NCBI GenBank assembly: GCA_006844705.1
Contig: SPJS01000245.1
Location: forward strand, 1 to 36,513
From: Methylococcaceae bacterium
GTDB lineage: Bacteria > Pseudomonadota > Gammaproteobacteria > Methylococcales > Methylomonadaceae
DNA: 36,513 bases
Direction: 5' to 3'
Part shown: in pieces, positions 1 to 6,934 of the stretch
Layout: each line of letters opens with the position of its first letter
Position numbering within the stretch: the first letter of the stretch is position 1
Position numbers and translations under genes: made by a program
Notes under the pieces: model-generated
Databases searched by the model: none
Told to the model about the DNA's origin: nothing
What the model saw: the letters and a program-made list of their open reading frames with translations, nothing else

Positions 1-1
1 C

Positions 2-976
2 AAGGTTGACTATCGCAAACATAAAAAAGGCAAAAAAACCTTTCTAGGCACGGGGCGTGTTCCCGCTAATAATCAGGGACTGGTGACTGCGTTATACAAT
101 CAGGATAATAATGGAGAAAATCGCGCCAAACCCGGTGTCGATAAATTTACCGATCTGGATGTCTTCACCCGTCAGGCGATTTTTCAACTGCCGCAGGATT
201 ATGTGGTGTTTGCCGGGCAACGTGACGACGGCTTTTATGCGGACATTCAATCCATTTTCGATCTGGACTTCAGCTTTTCCGGTCCCAACAAACCGTTTGA
301 CAGTCAAGGCGGTTTTAACGTCCACACCATCGCCTTCAACATTCCCGTGCACGAACTGGGCGATAGCGACGTCGTTGGCGTATGGGCGACGACCAGCCGC
401 CAACGCAAAACCATTTTAAGAACCCATAAGGAAGATAAGTCCTTCGGTAAATGGGTGCAAGTGGGGCGTCAGGGCAATCCATTGTTTAACGAGGCCCTGG
501 TGTTTTTGGCCGATAAGGACCTCTACAACCGCACCTCACCGGAAGTAGACAAGCACTTATTCAAAACCTATGCATTGAACCCGCAATTAGCTGCCGTATT
601 GGGACTGGACAGCACCGATAGGGAAGATATTGCCGGAATTTTCATCCCAGACCTGATTCGTGTCGATGTAACTACCGGCCCAGCTCGCCTGGCAGGAACC
701 GTGGATGATAAAGATTTCAGTCGTCTTAGCGTATTTGGTGACGATACCCTGATCAATGCCAATGGCGATACCGTCGCCGGCGGCTTCCCCAATGGGCGCC
801 GTTTTGGTGATGATGTGGTGGACATTGCCCTGCTCGCCTTAGTCGGCGGTGCGTTACCGCTGGAAGACGCCAAAGCGGCGGTTGATGATGGTGTGCAACA
901 AAACGACATCAGCTTCAACAAGGTTTTCCCGTATGCTGCGACACCACACAATGGCCGTAACCATGCGCATCACTAA
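2..976 (+). CDS. DUF4331 family protein, 5' end outside window
   Basis: The frame is open from base 2 with no stop, so the gene starts upstream; a GTG at 83 is an internal codon, not a likely start. The visible 324 residues match the C-terminal part of DUF4331 proteins as I know the family: a Gly/Asn-rich stretch (VPANNQG), then DLDVF, FAGQRDDGFYAD, the acidic segment around FDLDFSF, and FPNGRRFGDDVVDIAL near the end. These are exported or periplasmic proteins of unknown biochemical function. The stop overlaps the next gene, a HupE/UreJ-type membrane protein, by 14 bases, so the two are probably co-transcribed. Clusters of DUF4331, HupE-like protein, ECF sigma and ChrR-like genes occur in proteobacteria, which fits what follows. 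The family call is firm; the function is unknown. Confidence 0.85.
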   Translation, partial: KVDYRKHKKGKKTFLGTGRVPANNQGLVTALYNQDNNGENRAKPGVDKFTDLDVFTRQAIFQLPQDYVVFAGQRDDGFYADIQSIFDLDFSFSGPNKPFDSQGGFNVHTIAFNIPVHELGDSDVVGVWATTSRQRKTILRTHKEDKSFGKWVQVGRQGNPLFNEALVFLADKDLYNRTSPEVDKHLFKTYALNPQLAAVLGLDSTDREDIAGIFIPDLIRVDVTTGPARLAGTVDDKDFSRLSVFGDDTLINANGDTVAGGFPNGRRFGDDVVDIALLALVGGALPLEDAKAAVDDGVQQNDISFNKVFPYAATPHNGRNHAHH

Positions 977-2120
977 ACTTCCCGGATTGATGGAGGTGCC
1001 CTGCAGGGCACCCCTGTTCAACCTGCTGGCACTGTTCGCCGTGCTGATAAGCAGTTCCGTTGCAGCCCATGATCCGGGACTTAGCCAGGTCGACTTACAG
1101 CTGCAACAGAATAAGGTCACCGCGCATTTAACGTTTTCCAAAACCGATATTGCCAGCCTGATTGAACTGGATAGCGATATGGATGGCGCTGTCAGCGACG
1201 CGGAACTTGACCAGGCCACACCTGCATTGAAGCAATGGTTGCAGCAGGCTTTTCAACTCAGTGTAGCTGACAAGGACCTGACAGGAAAACACATTAACAT
1301 TCAACAGGATGACAGCAATGCACTGCACTTTCGCTTGCACTATCCGATAAATCAAGGCGAGCAACTGGTTTTACGCTCTCCCATGCTGGATACCCTGCCG
1401 CTGGGGCATCGCCAGTTTGTCAAAGTCCGCGTTGAAGACGCTATTGTCAACACGCGGATTTTATCTGCGCGTACCTCCCTGATGACACTGGACATTCCCA
1501 AAAATCGGGGCTGGGCGTTATTGCTTGAATTTATTGGCGAAGGTATCTGGCATATCTGGATTGGCTACGACCACATTCTATTCCTGTTCACCTTGTTGCT
1601 GCCGGCAGTGCTGCTGAAATCAAACCAACAGGAACAGACCATAAAACATCTCTTGTGGCATACCGGAAAAGTGGTGACTGCATTTACTGTGGCGCACAGT
1701 CTGACGCTGGCACTCAGTATTTTCGACATCATCAGCCTGCCTGGCCAATGGGTTGAATCGCTGATTGCCCTGTCTGTCATCATCGCGGCCTGCAACAATA
1801 TTTTCAATTGGTTAAACCGCGAATTATGGCTGATGGCGTTTTTGTTTGGACTGATACACGGGCTGGGATTTGCCTCGGTATTAACCGAACTGGGACTACA
1901 GGACAACCAGTTACTCGCCTTGCTTGGCTTCAATGCAGGTGTGGAAATCGGTCAACTGGCCATCATTCTTGTCTGCTTGCCCTTACTGTCAGCCGTCAAA
2001 TCAGAGCAATACTATCGACCGCTGATCTTACGCAATGGCTCGTGGGTGATCGTGGCCATGGCCTCAGTTTGGCTTGTTGAACGCATTACGGACTCATCAC
2101 TTCATCAATTATTTATCTAA
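963..2120 (+). CDS. HupE/UreJ-type integral membrane protein
   Basis: The protein of about 385 residues starts with a signal peptide (hydrophobic FNLLALFAVLISSSVAA followed by HDPG). A soluble extracytoplasmic part of about 150 residues follows, containing an acidic EF-hand-like stretch DSDMDGAVSDAEL. The C-terminal half has about six or seven membrane segments and the family signature GIWHIWIGYDHILFLFTLL. His and Asp in this signature are conserved in HupE/UreJ proteins, some of which are proposed nickel or cobalt permeases; transport is not shown for this two-part subfamily. Starts at 951, 963 and 990 are all possible in this frame and none has a clear ribosome site. I chose 963 because it gives a normal signal peptide and a short overlap with the DUF4331 stop. 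The family call is good; the metal-transport role is inference. Confidence 0.82.
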   Translation: MRITKLPGLMEVPCRAPLFNLLALFAVLISSSVAAHDPGLSQVDLQLQQNKVTAHLTFSKTDIASLIELDSDMDGAVSDAELDQATPALKQWLQQAFQLSVADKDLTGKHINIQQDDSNALHFRLHYPINQGEQLVLRSPMLDTLPLGHRQFVKVRVEDAIVNTRILSARTSLMTLDIPKNRGWALLLEFIGEGIWHIWIGYDHILFLFTLLLPAVLLKSNQQEQTIKHLLWHTGKVVTAFTVAHSLTLALSIFDIISLPGQWVESLIALSVIIAACNNIFNWLNRELWLMAFLFGLIHGLGFASVLTELGLQDNQLLALLGFNAGVEIGQLAIILVCLPLLSAVKSEQYYRPLILRNGSWVIVAMASVWLVERITDSSLHQLFI

Positions 2121-2135
2121 CACTGGAGACTCATC

Positions 2136-2744
2136 ATGAACACCTTAGTCAAACACACATTAACCGCATGCTTGTTAGGTTTGACAGCCAGCACGGCGCA
2201 GGCCGCCCTCTTTACGGAACAAGGCGATGCCGGAGAAACCCTGGCGCAGGCGCAAGTTACCCGCGGTTCAGGCCAGTTAATGACACTCAAAGCCAGCCTG
2301 ATTGACCTGGGCAATCAAACCGATGACGTTGATTTGTTTAAAATCAAGGTGGTTGACAGCGATCAGTTTGCCGTTTCCAGCCGTGCCGATTTAAGTGAAG
2401 ACAATGATGCCACGCTTTATCTGTTCAACACTGCCGGACATCAGGTATTATTCGATGATGACGGCGATGGCGAAGACCTGTTGCCTGCGTTCAACCAGGG
2501 CAGTTTGTCAGGCTTTGACGAAGGCATATACTACATCGGTTTCAGCTTGCTGTTTACTGAACCATTTCTGATCGGTAATGCCCTGGCGGGCTGGCAACAT
2601 GATCCGGATTTATTCCAGACCGGCAACTACAGCTTGTCATTCAGTGGCACTGAGTTCGCAGCCCCTGTGCCTGTCCCGGCAGCCGCCTGGTTATTTGCCA
2701 GCGGTTTGATGGTGCTGTTCAGGCAAAAACGACGTGCTGTGTAG
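2136..2744 (+). CDS. Exported protein with VPxPA-type C-terminal sorting signal
   Basis: The 202-residue protein has an N-terminal signal peptide (LTACLLGLTASTAQA). Its central domain resembles bacterial pre-peptidase C-terminal (PPC) beta domains: DDVDLFKI, an acidic DDDGDGED patch and EGIYYIGFS. The C-terminus carries a tripartite sorting signal: VPVPAAAW, a hydrophobic helix (LFASGLMVLF) and a basic tail (RQKRR). This is the VPLPA/PEP-CTERM class handled by exosortase-type enzymes, which implies delivery to the cell surface or extracellular matrix. It lies 15 bases after the HupE-like gene, with GGAGAC as ribosome site, and is followed by a strong hairpin, so it ends the first transcription unit. 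The ligand is unknown; the acidic patch could bind calcium (inference). Confidence 0.8.
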   Translation: MNTLVKHTLTACLLGLTASTAQAALFTEQGDAGETLAQAQVTRGSGQLMTLKASLIDLGNQTDDVDLFKIKVVDSDQFAVSSRADLSEDNDATLYLFNTAGHQVLFDDDGDGEDLLPAFNQGSLSGFDEGIYYIGFSLLFTEPFLIGNALAGWQHDPDLFQTGNYSLSFSGTEFAAPVPVPAAAWLFASGLMVLFRQKRRAV

Positions 2745-2750
2745 TCCAGC

Positions 2751-2787
2751 GCCCCTGAATCCGTATTACCATTACGGATTCAGGGGC
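2751..2787 (+). terminator. Perfect 15-bp hairpin after the sorted exported protein gene
   Basis: The arm GCCCCTGAATCCGTA (2751-2765) pairs perfectly with 2773-2787 around a 7-base loop, six bases after the stop codon. No run of T follows, so it is either a factor-assisted terminator or a transcript-stabilising hairpin. It separates the three-gene unit from the sigma factor unit. Confidence 0.6.
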
Positions 2788-2866
2788 AATGAACTGACAC
2801 CCGCTAAACTCATCGAAAACCAAAAATACCAGAACGCTCTATGCCTTTTTCTACCCAGAGATTAAT

Positions 2867-3439
2867 GTGAATCGATCAGAAAACGAAGATGATCTGCGTA
2901 TCATCACATCGGTACAGACAGGCGACCAACAAGCCTTTGCCGAACTGTACGATAAACACAGTGGTTGGATGCTGGGCGTGGCCGTGCGCATCTTGCAAAA
3001 CCAACGTGATGCCGAGGATTTATTACATGATGTTTTTGTCGAAATCTGGCACAAGGCAGGCACATTCAATGCCGAACGCGGTAATCTGAAGAGCTGGTTA
3101 GCCGTAAAATTGCGCAGTCGCGCCATAGACCGTCTGCGCGCCTTATCCAGCGTTAAACAGCATATCGACAGCGAGCAACACCCCGAAGACACGCAAGAAA
3201 AAGTTTCGCATGATCCCGCCACGGCCCATGATCATTCGCAAGCCGTACTCTATATGCAACATTTACCCACAACCCAACGCACTGTCCTGGAACTCAGCTA
3301 CTTTAGAGGCTATACCTGCCAGGAAATTGCCAATTATTGCCAACTGCCCCTGGGCACCGTCAAATCCGGTATTCAACGAGGAATACAGACATTGCGCCAG
3401 CAACTCAACAGTCAGGAGGTTACAGAAACATGTCCATAA
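2867..3439 (+). CDS. ECF sigma-70 family RNA polymerase sigma factor
   Basis: This 190-residue protein has the two ECF regions. Region 2 (about residues 22-90) holds AFAELYDKHSGWMLGVAVRIL, QRDAEDLLHDVFVEIWHKA and LKSWLAVKLRSRAIDRLR. Region 4 (about residues 125-180) holds LPTTQRTVLELSYFRGYTCQEIA and LPLGTVKSGIQRGIQTLR, the -35-binding helix-turn-helix. The start is GTG at 2867 behind CAGAG; no in-frame ATG lies near. The next gene, a ChrR-type cupin anti-sigma factor, starts inside its last codons (10-base overlap), the usual sigma/anti-sigma arrangement. ECF-ChrR pairs typically answer singlet oxygen or other oxidative stress. The target regulon here is unknown, though the upstream genes are candidates. 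Confidence 0.9.
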   Translation: MNRSENEDDLRIITSVQTGDQQAFAELYDKHSGWMLGVAVRILQNQRDAEDLLHDVFVEIWHKAGTFNAERGNLKSWLAVKLRSRAIDRLRALSSVKQHIDSEQHPEDTQEKVSHDPATAHDHSQAVLYMQHLPTTQRTVLELSYFRGYTCQEIANYCQLPLGTVKSGIQRGIQTLRQQLNSQEVTETCP

Positions 3440-4092
3440 ACGAAGAAACCCTGATGCTGTTTGCTCTGGACGCGCTGGAAAAACACGAAGCGCGTATCCT
3501 GCAAAAAAAGATCGACAAATCACCCACACTTCAAGCGCAACTGCAAGAAATACAAGACACCCTAAGCCCTGTGCCTTTATCACAGCCTCCCCTGCAACCG
3601 CGTCCTGAATTGCGCGATGCGATCATGGCATCCATCCAGCCTGCATCGCGCTTTCACGGCTTGCTTGATCGCTTCAGCCAACTCTTTGACTTGAGCGTAG
3701 AAGCCAGTAAACAGGTACTGGATAATATCGACCAGATCGCCCCGGAAAACTGGCAAACCAATCCCCTGGTTCCCGGTACGCGCTTCTTCGGCTTTAGCGG
3801 CGGCGCCAAACTGGCAAACGCATCTTGCGTGTTGGTACACATGGACGCCGGACAATTCTTCCCCGCCCACCAGCACCAGGGCAAAGAAGAAATTCTGGTG
3901 CTGCAAGGCAGAGCCAGCGATGACAAAAACCAGATTTACAATTCCGGCGACCATTTCGTCTGCAAAACAGGTAGCAGCCACAGCTTTAAAATAGTCGGTG
4001 ATGACGCTTGTATATTTGCAGTGATTTCGCACCAGCCGATCAAGTGGCTATGGTTTAAATCGGCAGTGGATTATGTGAAGTTGAAGCGTTGA
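3430..4092 (+). CDS. ChrR-type cupin anti-sigma factor
   Basis: The start is ATG 3430 behind the ribosome site AGGAGG at 3414-3419; an upstream ATG at 3337 lies inside the sigma gene and lacks one. The 220-residue protein has an N-terminal helical part (INEETLMLFALDALEKHEA) like the sigma-binding domain of ChrR/anti-sigma proteins. The C-terminal cupin has HQHQGKEE (metal ligands His, His, Glu), a GDHF turn and a later His in SSHSF, the fourth ligand. The N-terminal half lacks the HxxxC zinc motif typical of classical ZAS domains, as far as I can see, so sensing may rest with the cupin metal. Its job is to hold the preceding sigma factor until a stress signal arrives. Confidence 0.83.
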   Translation: MSINEETLMLFALDALEKHEARILQKKIDKSPTLQAQLQEIQDTLSPVPLSQPPLQPRPELRDAIMASIQPASRFHGLLDRFSQLFDLSVEASKQVLDNIDQIAPENWQTNPLVPGTRFFGFSGGAKLANASCVLVHMDAGQFFPAHQHQGKEEILVLQGRASDDKNQIYNSGDHFVCKTGSSHSFKIVGDDACIFAVISHQPIKWLWFKSAVDYVKLKR

Positions 4093-4170
4093 CCCTGACG
4101 TCGTCATTTTGCAAGGCTGGCGGTTAAGGATAATGCGACAGCCTTCTTTTCACCGCTCTCGATTCAACCG

Positions 4171-4235
4171 CACGCCAATCAAATTAAGTGGCAGTAGTTT
4201 AAATCGGCGATAGATCAGGCGAAATTGCTGACAAC
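4171..4235 (+). pseudogene. Remnant of a second copy of the ChrR-like cupin C-terminus
   Basis: Read from 4171 in one frame the DNA gives HANQIKWQ, a TAG stop, then FKSAIDQAKLL. The intact gene just upstream ends HQPIKWLWFKSAVDYVKLKR. Nucleotide matches include GTTTAAATCGGC in both. The TAG sits where the intact gene has a Trp codon. I read this as the decayed end of a duplicated or related cupin gene, most of which is gone. Confidence 0.5.
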
Positions 4236-4250
4236 ACATGATGGATGTGA

Positions 4251-4279
4251 AAAGTGCTTCTGATCGAAGCACTTTTTTC
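4251..4279 (+). terminator. Rho-independent terminator after the sigma/anti-sigma pair
   Basis: AAAGTGCTTC (4251-4260) pairs with GAAGCACTTT (4266-4275) around a 5-base loop and runs into TTTTTT. It lies between the plus-strand ChrR-type gene and the converging minus-strand NrtS-type gene. Confidence 0.75.
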
Positions 4280-4284
4280 TTGCT

Positions 4285-4620
4285 TTACCCGTGAGAACGA
4301 AGTTCTGCCATTGTTCTTTCCGAATTGACAGAGGAATACGTTGCCACGCTGTATGGCACCATGTAGGTCAGACCGATCTGAATCACATCAAGAATCTGCA
4401 GTGTGCCGAAAATGATTTCTTCTCCATGATTGATAAACATCAGGATTGTCCCCACAACCGCGGCCATTTTTAATGCAAAAATAACAATATGCCGCTGTGT
4501 AGCACAGGCAATCCACTTATTTAATGCCTGCTGATCTATCGACACCAGTTTATCCAGTGCAACCAGTTCGATCGTTTTAATAACAAAAAGTGTGGCGGGT
4601 TCTAAGTCTGCTGTTTTCAT
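4285..4620 (-). CDS. nrtS: NrtS-type nitrate/nitrite transporter, small membrane protein
   Basis: The 111-residue protein has two hydrophobic segments (HIVIFALKMAAVVGTILMFI and IQIGLTYMVPYSVATYSS) joined by HGEEIIFGTLQI. This matches what I recall of NrtS, a small family of nitrate/nitrite transporters first described in marine cyanobacteria, which form oligomers in the inner membrane. Typical features are a helix ending near an N(Q/H)G motif and a second helix with TYxVP(Y/F)xVxTYS. GGGAG precedes the ATG at a good distance. It stands alone and is not linked to nitrate-reduction genes in this window. Family assignment is from sequence memory; substrate is inference. Confidence 0.7.
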   Translation of the reverse strand: MKTADLEPATLFVIKTIELVALDKLVSIDQQALNKWIACATQRHIVIFALKMAAVVGTILMFINHGEEIIFGTLQILDVIQIGLTYMVPYSVATYSSVNSERTMAELRSHG

Positions 4621-5253
4621 ATCATGCTCCCTTAATACGGCTTACGTAACGTTAGTTTCAGATCGATGAGAAAAACCGTCCTGATGCCTCATGAATCACA
4701 GCCAGATTAGACATTTAGCGCACAATTGCTCTCTTAATCGTCATATTTGAAATTCGGGAATCCATTGGAAACATCACGTCTGCCGTCTTTGACAGTGGAC
4801 TCCAGTTTTCCGGCCGGAATGAGTGGAGTGCCATCACTCTTTGTAGAGCGACTTCAATCGCTGAAACTTGTGAGTTATCAGGAAGGTTTAAATCATGAAC
4901 TTTAAGTAAGCATTAAATAGACCAAAGCATAAACCCTTGATTTAATTGAAAACCGCATGAAATACACAGCCCTGTACCTCACTATTATTGTGCAATTTTC
5001 ATACACTCGCCCCAAAATTGTGATCTACGGCTGATTTTTGGATTATTTCTACAGCATCTTCCACCAACCCCCGTCCCGCGAAATTATTTTTTGACGACGC
5101 CTGAAACACATGCCTGCACCAGACAAATTTTTATCTACAACTGGCAAAATTTCACGCGTTTGTTGCAGCACATTTTGTTTTGGAGGGTTTGTTGACATAC
5201 GCAAAAAAAAGAATTATTCTTCGAGTTAGCTATTGGTAACCAGGTTAATATCA
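4621..5253. other. Gene-free stretch upstream of the NrtS-type gene
   Basis: No intact coding sequence is visible. On the minus strand 4853-4734 is an open frame of 39 codons without a start, whose translation includes TPLIPAGKLESTVKDGRRD and ends FKYDD. It reads like the C-terminus of a lost gene, but I do not recognise it. The rest is AT-rich and includes a T-rich tract near 5090-5200. It leads into the palindrome cluster of the cassette island. Confidence 0.35.
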
Positions 5254-5465
5254 ATTATCAGGGCTATTCGACAGGATAAATTGCATAGCAGGCAAACGTG
5301 CCTGATTTCACGGCCAATACCGTGGAATAGCAAGGCAAAAGTTCAGGATATTAATATCCTGTCAAATGTGCCTGATTGTTCTGTCAGTATCTAGAATATC
5401 AGGGCAAATATGCCTGATAATAATAAGTTCGGCAGGTTGCTCCGCTATCGCTACGCAACCTGCCG
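5254..5465. repeat. Cluster of palindromes with a recurring CAGG-CAAAT-TGCCTG core
   Basis: Within about 210 bases there are: CAGGCAAACGTGCCTG (5289-5304, perfect arms); CAGGATATTAATATCCTG (5344-5361, perfect 18-mer); TATCAGG...CCTGATA around GCAAATATG near 5398-5420; and a 13-bp hairpin TTCGGCAGGTTGC (5428-5440) with GCAACCTGCCGAA (5455-5467). Variants of the same core recur at 5541-5560, 5587-5610 and 6587-6603, inside and beside the attC-like repeats. ATTATCAGGGC occurs at 5254 and 5587 and inverted at 5554. This looks like a structured non-coding repeat family tied to the cassette array. Confidence 0.6.
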
Positions 5466-5627
5466 AATGCCCGAGTTGACAGTAGACCTGTCGACCGCCT
5501 GCTCCGCAGTCCGCTACGCTACCTGCGAACCAGTCGTTCGACAGGACAAATCTGCCCTGATAATCGGATTACGCTACGCTACATCCATTATCAGGGCAAA
5601 TTCGCCTGTCAACTCGGGCATTAGGCA
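5466..5627 (+). repeat. attC-like recombination site before cassette 1
   Basis: AATGCCCGAGTTGACAG (5466-5482) is the exact reverse complement of 5606-5622, and imperfect pairing extends outward to GCC/GGC. Inside are a second pair (GACAGG...CCTGTC) and GCCCTGATAAT/ATTATCAGGGC. The 3' end ATTAGGC (5620-5626) resembles the integron R' box GTTRRRY with G replaced by A. The size (about 160 bases) and nested imperfect arms suit an integron attC site, but the R'' side is not canonical, so this is the least certain site in the array. Confidence 0.45.
5491..5557 (+). repeat. 67-bp perfect direct repeat, copy 1
   Basis: This copy is identical over 67 bases to 6537-6603, starting TCGACCGCCTGCTCC and ending GACAAATCTGCCC. 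It forms the central part of the attC-like site before the orphan gene, while copy 2 follows the same gene. Members of one integron array often share such attC central sequences. Confidence 0.85.
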
Positions 5628-5641
5628 CTAGGAAAATTATT

Positions 5642-6490
5642 GTGGATGATTTAAAAAATATTCTTATTAGTTCTTTTTCAAATAGTGCTGAAGAAATGAG
5701 AATGCAATATGAATATTTACAGGATAAAAGCCAAGAAGAACGCGAAACCATTGTAAATCAGGCAAACAGAGAATTAACATCTGTAAAAAATGATATAAAT
5801 TCAACAAAAACAAAAAATAACATTAGGGTTCTGCTCAAATACCAATATGAAACACGGTTTGTATTAGTAAAATACAAATATGAGCTAGCCCCTAATGTTT
5901 TTGAAGAGGATCAATCAAAAAGGTATTTTATTGAACAAATTCTTAATAAACCATATTATTCATCAGAAAACCCAATTTCATCTTTTTTTCATGAAGTGCC
6001 TGATGAAAAAACTTTTATTGAGTTAATTATTCAAGAACTAAAACAGAAAGACTTCTATTCAACTATAAATATTGTTTGTAATGATCTATATGGAATTAGT
6101 TTCCCTAGTAATAGGGGCTTAGGATTCAACAATTGGTTAGAATGCTCTGGTTTATTAGAAGAGTCTTGGGATTGGAAATACAAGGAGTGTATTAATAAAT
6201 GGAGCAATAGTTGGTTCAAGCCAAATAATAAAATTAAAAAGGCCAAGCAGTTGTGGTCAATTCAAAAAGAAAGAAGTGAGGATTGTCTTCAATATATTCA
6301 ATCCAATTTTAATGAAATAGCAGATGCGGAAGAATGGCTAAGTAGCTTAAAAAAATCCGAAGTGAGGCTTAATGTCAGTGTTTCAAATATAAATAAAGTT
6401 TATTCTGCATTGAATGAAGGAACCAAGCTAAAACACTTATTACTTGAAGAAGGTATAGAAGCTGCAAAGGTATTTAGTCAAATCATCTAA
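5642..6490 (+). CDS. Unknown AT-rich orphan gene, putative integron cassette 1
   Basis: I do not recognise this 282-residue protein. It starts at GTG 5642 behind AGGAA at good spacing. It has no signal peptide and no membrane segment. The N-terminal 55 residues are highly charged and probably helical or coiled-coil (QYEYLQDKSQEERETIVNQA). A Trp-rich middle follows (NNWLECSGLLEESWDWKY), then Lys/Glu-rich helices to the end. Base composition is far more AT-rich than the flanking core genes, a sign of transfer. The gene is bounded by TTAGGCAC (5621-5628) and GTGCCTAAC (6516-6524), complementary core sites as in an integron cassette, with 67-bp direct repeats outside. Neighbouring cassettes are toxin-antitoxin pairs, so a stability or defence role is possible, but nothing in the protein shows it. 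Confidence 0.72.
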   Translation: MDDLKNILISSFSNSAEEMRMQYEYLQDKSQEERETIVNQANRELTSVKNDINSTKTKNNIRVLLKYQYETRFVLVKYKYELAPNVFEEDQSKRYFIEQILNKPYYSSENPISSFFHEVPDEKTFIELIIQELKQKDFYSTINIVCNDLYGISFPSNRGLGFNNWLECSGLLEESWDWKYKECINKWSNSWFKPNNKIKKAKQLWSIQKERSEDCLQYIQSNFNEIADAEEWLSSLKKSEVRLNVSVSNINKVYSALNEGTKLKHLLLEEGIEAAKVFSQII

Positions 6491-6515
6491 GGTTTTTTAG
6501 AAGTGTTGTTGTAAA

Positions 6516-6603
6516 GTGCCTAACCAAAAATTCCAGTCGACCGCCTGCTCCGCAGTCCGCTACGCTACCTGCGAACCAGTCGTTCGACAGGACAAATCTG
6601 CCC
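6516..6603 (+). repeat. attC-like site after cassette 1, 3' half lost
   Basis: GTGCCTAAC at 6516-6524 contains a perfect R'' box (RYYYAAC as GCCTAAC) and is complementary to the start of the cassette, TTAGGCAC at 5621. It continues CAAAAATTCCAGTCGACCGC, similar to the 5' half of common attC sites, into copy 2 of the 67-bp repeat. No R' box follows: the site is cut by a RAYT-derived sequence at 6604. Confidence 0.5.
6537..6603 (+). repeat. 67-bp perfect direct repeat, copy 2
   Basis: This is identical to 5491-5557. The two copies bracket the orphan AT-rich gene at a distance of 1046 bases. Recombination between them could remove the gene as a unit. Confidence 0.85.
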
Positions 6604-6605
6604 AA

Positions 6606-6631
6606 ATCAAGGGGTCAGCCAGCTTGATTTT
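6606..6631. repeat. 26-bp repeat with REP-like hairpin, copy 1
   Basis: The same 26 bases recur at 7820-7845. ATCAAG and CTTGAT arms surround GGGTCAGCCAG. On the minus strand this copy overlaps the stop codon of the RAYT C-terminal fragment, so it is the 3' end signal of that transposase element. Confidence 0.7.
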
Positions 6632-6770
6632 TATAATCTTCACTTTTCCTATCCCCTCCGTGTGCGGTAAGCTTTGTTGTTCTTGAAAGTAACTGACTGA
6701 TCTTATGGTGAAACTCACTACTACCATAAACTTCGCCTCGTATAGTAGCTTCTGTAATTTGTTGTTCTTG
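6615..6770 (-). pseudogene. C-terminal fragment of a REP-associated tyrosine transposase (RAYT)
   Basis: The minus strand encodes 51 residues ending at a stop overlapping the 26-bp repeat. They read ITEATIRGEVYGSSEFHHKI, then QLLSR, then HGGDRKSEDYKNQ. This resembles the C-terminal end of RAYT/Y1 transposases as I know them (VLGxxxFxxxIxxxxxR...GGDRRS). The catalytic HUH and Tyr part is missing; upstream of the fragment the sequence goes straight into the REP-like motif GGGGACAGACC. It is non-functional debris. Confidence 0.5.
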
Positions 6771-6771
6771 C

Positions 6772-6924
6772 GAAAAATAGGGGACAGACCAGAAAAATAG
6801 GGGACAGACCACGATTAAGAGATATAATGCCGCCAGATTTTAATTGACCTCAGTTTTTTATGCCACGTCGTCCCCGTTTGGTTTGTCCGAAGACGCCAAT
6901 AAACGTGGTCTGTCCCTCATTTTA
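6772..6924 (+). mobile_element. RAYT-derived mini-element 1 with inverted REP ends
   Basis: The left end is a 20-bp sequence with core AGGGGACAGACC, tandemly doubled at 6772-6791 and 6792-6811. The right end CGTGGTCTGTCCCTCATTT is its near inverse. Between them lies an 80-bp block (6813-6892) that recurs with one mismatch at 8784-8863. It includes the first 11 codons of a RAYT gene (ATG 6860, MPRRPRLVCPK), cut directly onto the right end. This is a deletion derivative that could only move in trans. Confidence 0.65.
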
Positions 6925-6934
6925 CACTCATTTT

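Noticed and set aside
92..403. 103-codon minus-strand open frame inside the DUF4331 gene
   Set aside because: Shadow of a clear plus-strand protein family; same judgement for other long antisense frames within the core genes.
849..962. Longer N-terminus for the HupE-like protein
   Set aside because: It would lie inside the DUF4331 gene and place a polar basic stretch before the signal peptide.
5254..5630. Palindrome cluster considered as a CRISPR array
   Set aside because: Units are unequal in sequence and spacing, there are no regular spacers and no cas genes.
5410..5631. 73-codon open frame across the attC-like repeats
   Set aside because: It reads through palindromes, the protein repeats RYAT because the DNA repeats CGCTACGCTAC, and it has no ribosome site.
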